This document shows, one piece after another, positions 46,254-49,006 of a stretch of 49,006 nucleotides of DNA. A program made the position numbers and the translations under genes. Position 1 is the stretch's first letter. Every line of letters starts with the position of its first letter. The stretch is from Ignavibacteriota bacterium (GTDB lineage: Bacteria > Bacteroidota > Ignavibacteria > Ignavibacteriales > Melioribacteraceae). The notes under the pieces are model-generated. The model worked only from the letters and a program-made list of their open reading frames with translations. It ran no database searches and was not told the DNA's origin. The stretch lies in NCBI GenBank assembly GCA_002746605.1, contig PDPT01000051.1:1-49006 (forward strand), in the 5' to 3' direction.

Positions 46254-46287
46254 GAGATGCAGTATTAAAAACTGCATCTCCTTTTCT
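46254..46287 (+). terminator. Intrinsic terminator after fumC
   Basis: GAGATGCAGT (46254-46263) pairs exactly with ACTGCATCTC (46271-46280) around a seven-base loop, followed by CTTTTCTT. It starts 13 bases after the fumC stop and separates fumC from transketolase. Confidence 0.9.
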
Positions 46288-46309
46288 TAAAAATAAATAA
46301 AAGACCAAA

Positions 46310-48310
46310 ATGCAAAAGAAAGTTGAAGAATTAAGTATTAACACAATAAGATTGCTTTCAGTTGATGCAATACAAAAAGCTAACTCCGGGCATCCCGGAA
46401 TGCCTATGGGCTGTGCACCAATTGCTTATTTGTTATATAAAAAAATAATGAAACATAATCCCGAAAATCCAAATTGGATAAACAGAGATAGATTTGTGTT
46501 ATCCGGTGGACACGGCAGTATGCTTCTTTACAGCAGTTTATATTTATCGGGATACAATATTTCTTTAGATGATATAAAAAACTTCCGTCAGTGGGAAAGT
46601 ATTACTCCAGGACATCCTGAGTCAAACAAAACTCCGGGTGTTGAAACAACCACTGGTCCTCTTGGACAAGGAATTGCAAATGCTGTTGGTATGGCTTTGG
46701 CTCAGAGATATTTAGCTGCACTTTTTAATAAGGACGATTTTGAACTAATCGATCACTATATTTTTGTTGAAGCTGGGGATGGTGATTTGATGGAAGGTAT
46801 TTCTCATGAAGCCGCTTCCTTTGCCGGACATCAAAAACTTGATAAATTAATTTTAATTTATGATGATAACAACATAACCATCGATGGTAAAACTTCGCTT
46901 GCTTATTCTGATGATGTAGAGAAAAGATTTAAGGCTTACAATTGGCATGTAGAAAAAGTAAACGATGTAAATAATCTTAATAGTCTTGAAGCGGCTATTA
47001 CAAAAGCAAAAGATGTTTCAGATCGACCTTCAATAATTATTACTAAAACAATAATTGGTAATGGAAGTCCCAATAAACAAAATACTTCAAGTGTTCACGG
47101 TTCTCCTCTTGGCGAAGAAGAAGTAAAACTGACTAAGCGAAATCTTGAATTTCCAGAAGATAAATTTTTCTACGTTCCTAACGAAGTTATAGAACACTTT
47201 GCAGAAGTAAAAGAGAATGGAAAAAAATTAGAGAATGAATGGAAAGAACTTTTTGAAGAATACAAAAATAAATATCCGAATGAAGCAAAATTATTTTGTG
47301 ATTTATTAAACGGTAATTTGGGTACCGAGTGGGAAAAGAAAATTCCTAAGTTCCAAGATTACAAAACATCAATGGCTACAAGAAAAGCCTCAGGAATTGT
47401 GCTAAATGAAATTGCTTCGGAGTTGCCTGGACTTATCGGAGGCTCTGCTGATCTTTCACCCTCAAATAATACAATATTAAAGGAATTTCAAGATTTAACG
47501 AAAGAAAACCCTACAGGAAGATATATTCGTTACGGTATAAGAGAACATGCAATGGCTGCTATAATGAACGGAATTGCTATTTATGGTGGAATTATTCCGT
47601 ATGCAGGAACTTTCTTAGTTTTTTCAGATTACTTGAGACCATCGTTGAGATTGGCATCACTTTCTAAAGTAAAAACAATTTTTGTTTTCACACACGATAG
47701 TATTGGAGTCGGTGAAGATGGTCCTACCCATCAACCGATTGAACATTTTTCCGTCTTAAGAGCAATTCCTGGAGTAATTTTATTAAGACCTTCCGATGCA
47801 AATGAAACAGCCGAGGCTTGGCGTTTTGCAATTAAGCATCATGGTTCGCCTGTAACTTTGGCTTTAACAAGACAAAATTTACCTACAATTGATAGAAATA
47901 AATATGGAGCCGCCGAAGGACTTAAAAAAGGAGCTTACATATTAAAAGATTCAAAAGAACCTGAAATTATTCTAATGGCTACAGGGTCTGAAGTTTATTT
48001 GGTTTTAGATGCTGCGGAAAAATTAGAAGCAAGTGGTATAAGCGTAAGAGTTGTTAGTTTTCCGAGTTGGGAAATTTTTGAAATGCAGAATAACGAATAT
48101 AAAAATTCAGTGTTACCGAAAAAAATTAAAAAAAGAATTTCCGTAGAAGCAGGTATTGGTCAGGGTTGGGAAAAGTACGTTGGCGATGAAGGTAAAATTA
48201 TTTCAATTGAACATTACGGTGCTTCAGCTCCTCAGAATATTCTATTCGAGAAGTTTGGATTTACCGTTGAAAGAATAATTGAAGAAACAAAATTACTATT
48301 GACTAAATAA
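46310..48310 (+). CDS. tkt: Transketolase
   Basis: Thiamine-diphosphate enzyme that moves two-carbon units between sugar phosphates in the pentose phosphate pathway. 666 residues, full length. The first domain has KANSGHPGMPMG, SGGHGSMLLYS, TTGPLGQGIANAVGMA and the TPP motif GDGDLMEG (residues 156-163). The pyrimidine-binding domain has RYIRYGIREHAMAAIMNGIA over residues 404-423, with the catalytic Glu, and HDSIGVGEDGPTHQPIEH. It begins 23 bases after the fumC terminator; I see no clear promoter or ribosome site. Confidence 0.97.
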   Translation: MQKKVEELSINTIRLLSVDAIQKANSGHPGMPMGCAPIAYLLYKKIMKHNPENPNWINRDRFVLSGGHGSMLLYSSLYLSGYNISLDDIKNFRQWESITPGHPESNKTPGVETTTGPLGQGIANAVGMALAQRYLAALFNKDDFELIDHYIFVEAGDGDLMEGISHEAASFAGHQKLDKLILIYDDNNITIDGKTSLAYSDDVEKRFKAYNWHVEKVNDVNNLNSLEAAITKAKDVSDRPSIIITKTIIGNGSPNKQNTSSVHGSPLGEEEVKLTKRNLEFPEDKFFYVPNEVIEHFAEVKENGKKLENEWKELFEEYKNKYPNEAKLFCDLLNGNLGTEWEKKIPKFQDYKTSMATRKASGIVLNEIASELPGLIGGSADLSPSNNTILKEFQDLTKENPTGRYIRYGIREHAMAAIMNGIAIYGGIIPYAGTFLVFSDYLRPSLRLASLSKVKTIFVFTHDSIGVGEDGPTHQPIEHFSVLRAIPGVILLRPSDANETAEAWRFAIKHHGSPVTLALTRQNLPTIDRNKYGAAEGLKKGAYILKDSKEPEIILMATGSEVYLVLDAAEKLEASGISVRVVSFPSWEIFEMQNNEYKNSVLPKKIKKRISVEAGIGQGWEKYVGDEGKIISIEHYGASAPQNILFEKFGFTVERIIEETKLLLTK

Positions 48311-48965
48311 GAATTTTATAGGTGAGGAATTCAAGCTTCTCTTATATAAAAAATTCTAAGTACCATAGCGTTCTACATTTGTTTATTATCAAATATCATT
48401 GTGAGATAAACGAAGCGATCTTGTTTAGCTTGCTATCTTTCTCAAACTCTGCTTGTTAAAATTGATACGTTATTAATGAGATTACTTCGCTGCGGCTCGT
48501 AAAGATATGTTCTTTTTTATCATCAAGCATCATTGCGAATGAAATGATGCAATCTGAGATTACTTTGAAAAATTTTTTCTCTCGTAATTGTATAAACGAG
48601 TAATTCTAAAAGTTTATAACATTCTAAAAAGAGAAAAAAACTACTTGTTTACTGTGTAATTTCTTCTTAACTTTCATACTTATATTAAGAATTATATTAT
48701 TTTTTATCAACTGCCTTTGTTGTTTTGTTTTTTATAAAAGACTTAATTAAACTATGGTATTTATATTAATTATATATTATTTTTCTTATTTCTTACCGGA
48801 TTTTTTTCATAAAATAGACTTACGCTTAATTGGATATTTAAATAAAAAACTAAACCAACACACTTTTACTTCTGCACACATTTATTTTGTTGGATTTACA
48901 TAACTTCGCTTTCCAAAATTGAAATCTTATTAATAATCTTTCTAATAAATTTTTCAAGGTACAAA
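48311..48965. other. 655-base gene-poor region after transketolase
   Basis: No credible gene or tRNA and no clear terminator for tkt. It contains decayed inverted-repeat sequence at 48396-48566. The last part is very AT-rich. TTGAAA (48919-48924) and TCTAAT (48941-48946), 16 bases apart, could be the promoter of the gene that starts at 48966, but the leader would be only about 13 bases. Confidence 0.5.
48396..48566. repeat. Decayed interspersed inverted-repeat element
   Basis: CATTGTGAGATAAACGAAGC (48398-48417) followed by GATCTT, and GAGATTACTTCGCTGCGGCT from 48479 followed by CGTAAAGA, are approximate inverse partners. A related piece, CATTGCGAATGAAATGATGC from 48531 followed by AATCTGAGATTACTTT, follows. 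They resemble the common bacterial element of the form CATTGCGAG..GAAGCAATCT..AGATTGCTTCG..CTCGCAATG, in mutated form. Confidence 0.5.
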
Positions 48966-49006
48966 ATGAAAAAAAACTTTTTAGCAATTTTATTTTTAGT
49001 GTTTTT
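48966..49006 (+). CDS. Exported protein, N-terminal fragment
   Basis: The first 13 codons read MKKNFLAILFLVF, the start of a Sec signal peptide, with AAGG (48956-48959) six bases before the ATG. The frame runs off the window end. Nothing can be said about function. Confidence 0.6.
   Translation, partial: MKKNFLAILFLVF

Noticed and set aside
48331..48342. GAATTCAAGCTT, adjoining EcoRI and HindIII sites, as a sign of vector sequence
   Set aside because: The flanking sequence is AT-rich like the rest of the chromosome and shows no other polylinker or vector sites; chance is enough.
1..49006. CRISPR arrays, insertion sequences, prophage genes or rRNA genes
   Set aside because: I saw no spaced direct repeats, transposase or integrase motifs, phage genes or rRNA sequence in the window.

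Overview
The window is a 49 kb, AT-rich stretch of bacterial chromosome with every recognised gene on the + strand. It looks like a member of the Bacteroidota/Chlorobiota/Ignavibacteriota group, most likely an Ignavibacteria-type bacterium. The reasons are the type IX secretion sorting tail (QNYPNPFNP) on the protein at 4236-5894, the short primary sigma factor without region 1.1, the L17 protein with a helix-hairpin-helix tail, and the many TTG start codons. The assignment is inferred from these features; no search was run.

Layout. 1-7479 is a mixed block: the tail of an OsmC-like gene with its terminator, dusB, a PAP2-like membrane protein, apt, an M16 peptidase, a type IX-secreted protein and a YifB/ComM ATPase. 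7688-11272 opens the information-processing supercluster: a promoter, tRNA-Tyr, tRNA-Gly, tRNA-Thr, rpmG, tRNA-Trp, secE, nusG, rplK, rplA, rplJ and rplL. Then follow rpoB and rpoC (11381-19434), the str group rpsL-rpsG-fusA-tuf (19692-23897) and the fused S10-spc-alpha group from rpsJ to rplQ (23964-38981), ended by a clear intrinsic terminator. A tRNA-Gln gene sits inside the spc group, between rplR and rpsE.

After the terminator come engB, a membrane GAF protein with a degenerate GGDEF domain, deoB, two EutN/CcmL bacterial-microcompartment vertex proteins, the primary sigma factor, an NlpC/P60 lipoprotein and fumC, closed by a second clear terminator. Transketolase follows, then a gene-poor 655 bp stretch with decayed inverted-repeat sequence, and the first codons of another exported protein.

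How the genes work together. Most of the window makes the transcription and translation machinery: RNA polymerase core and sigma, NusG, over 30 ribosomal proteins, EF-G, EF-Tu, IF-1, and the SecE/SecY translocon with methionine aminopeptidase for maturing and exporting the products. Long hairpins without U-tracts lie at the rplL/rpoB, rpoC/rpsL and tuf/rpsJ junctions and may process or attenuate the transcript. The most unusual parts are the tRNA-Gln inside the ribosomal operon and the deoB plus two microcompartment vertex genes placed directly before the primary sigma gene.
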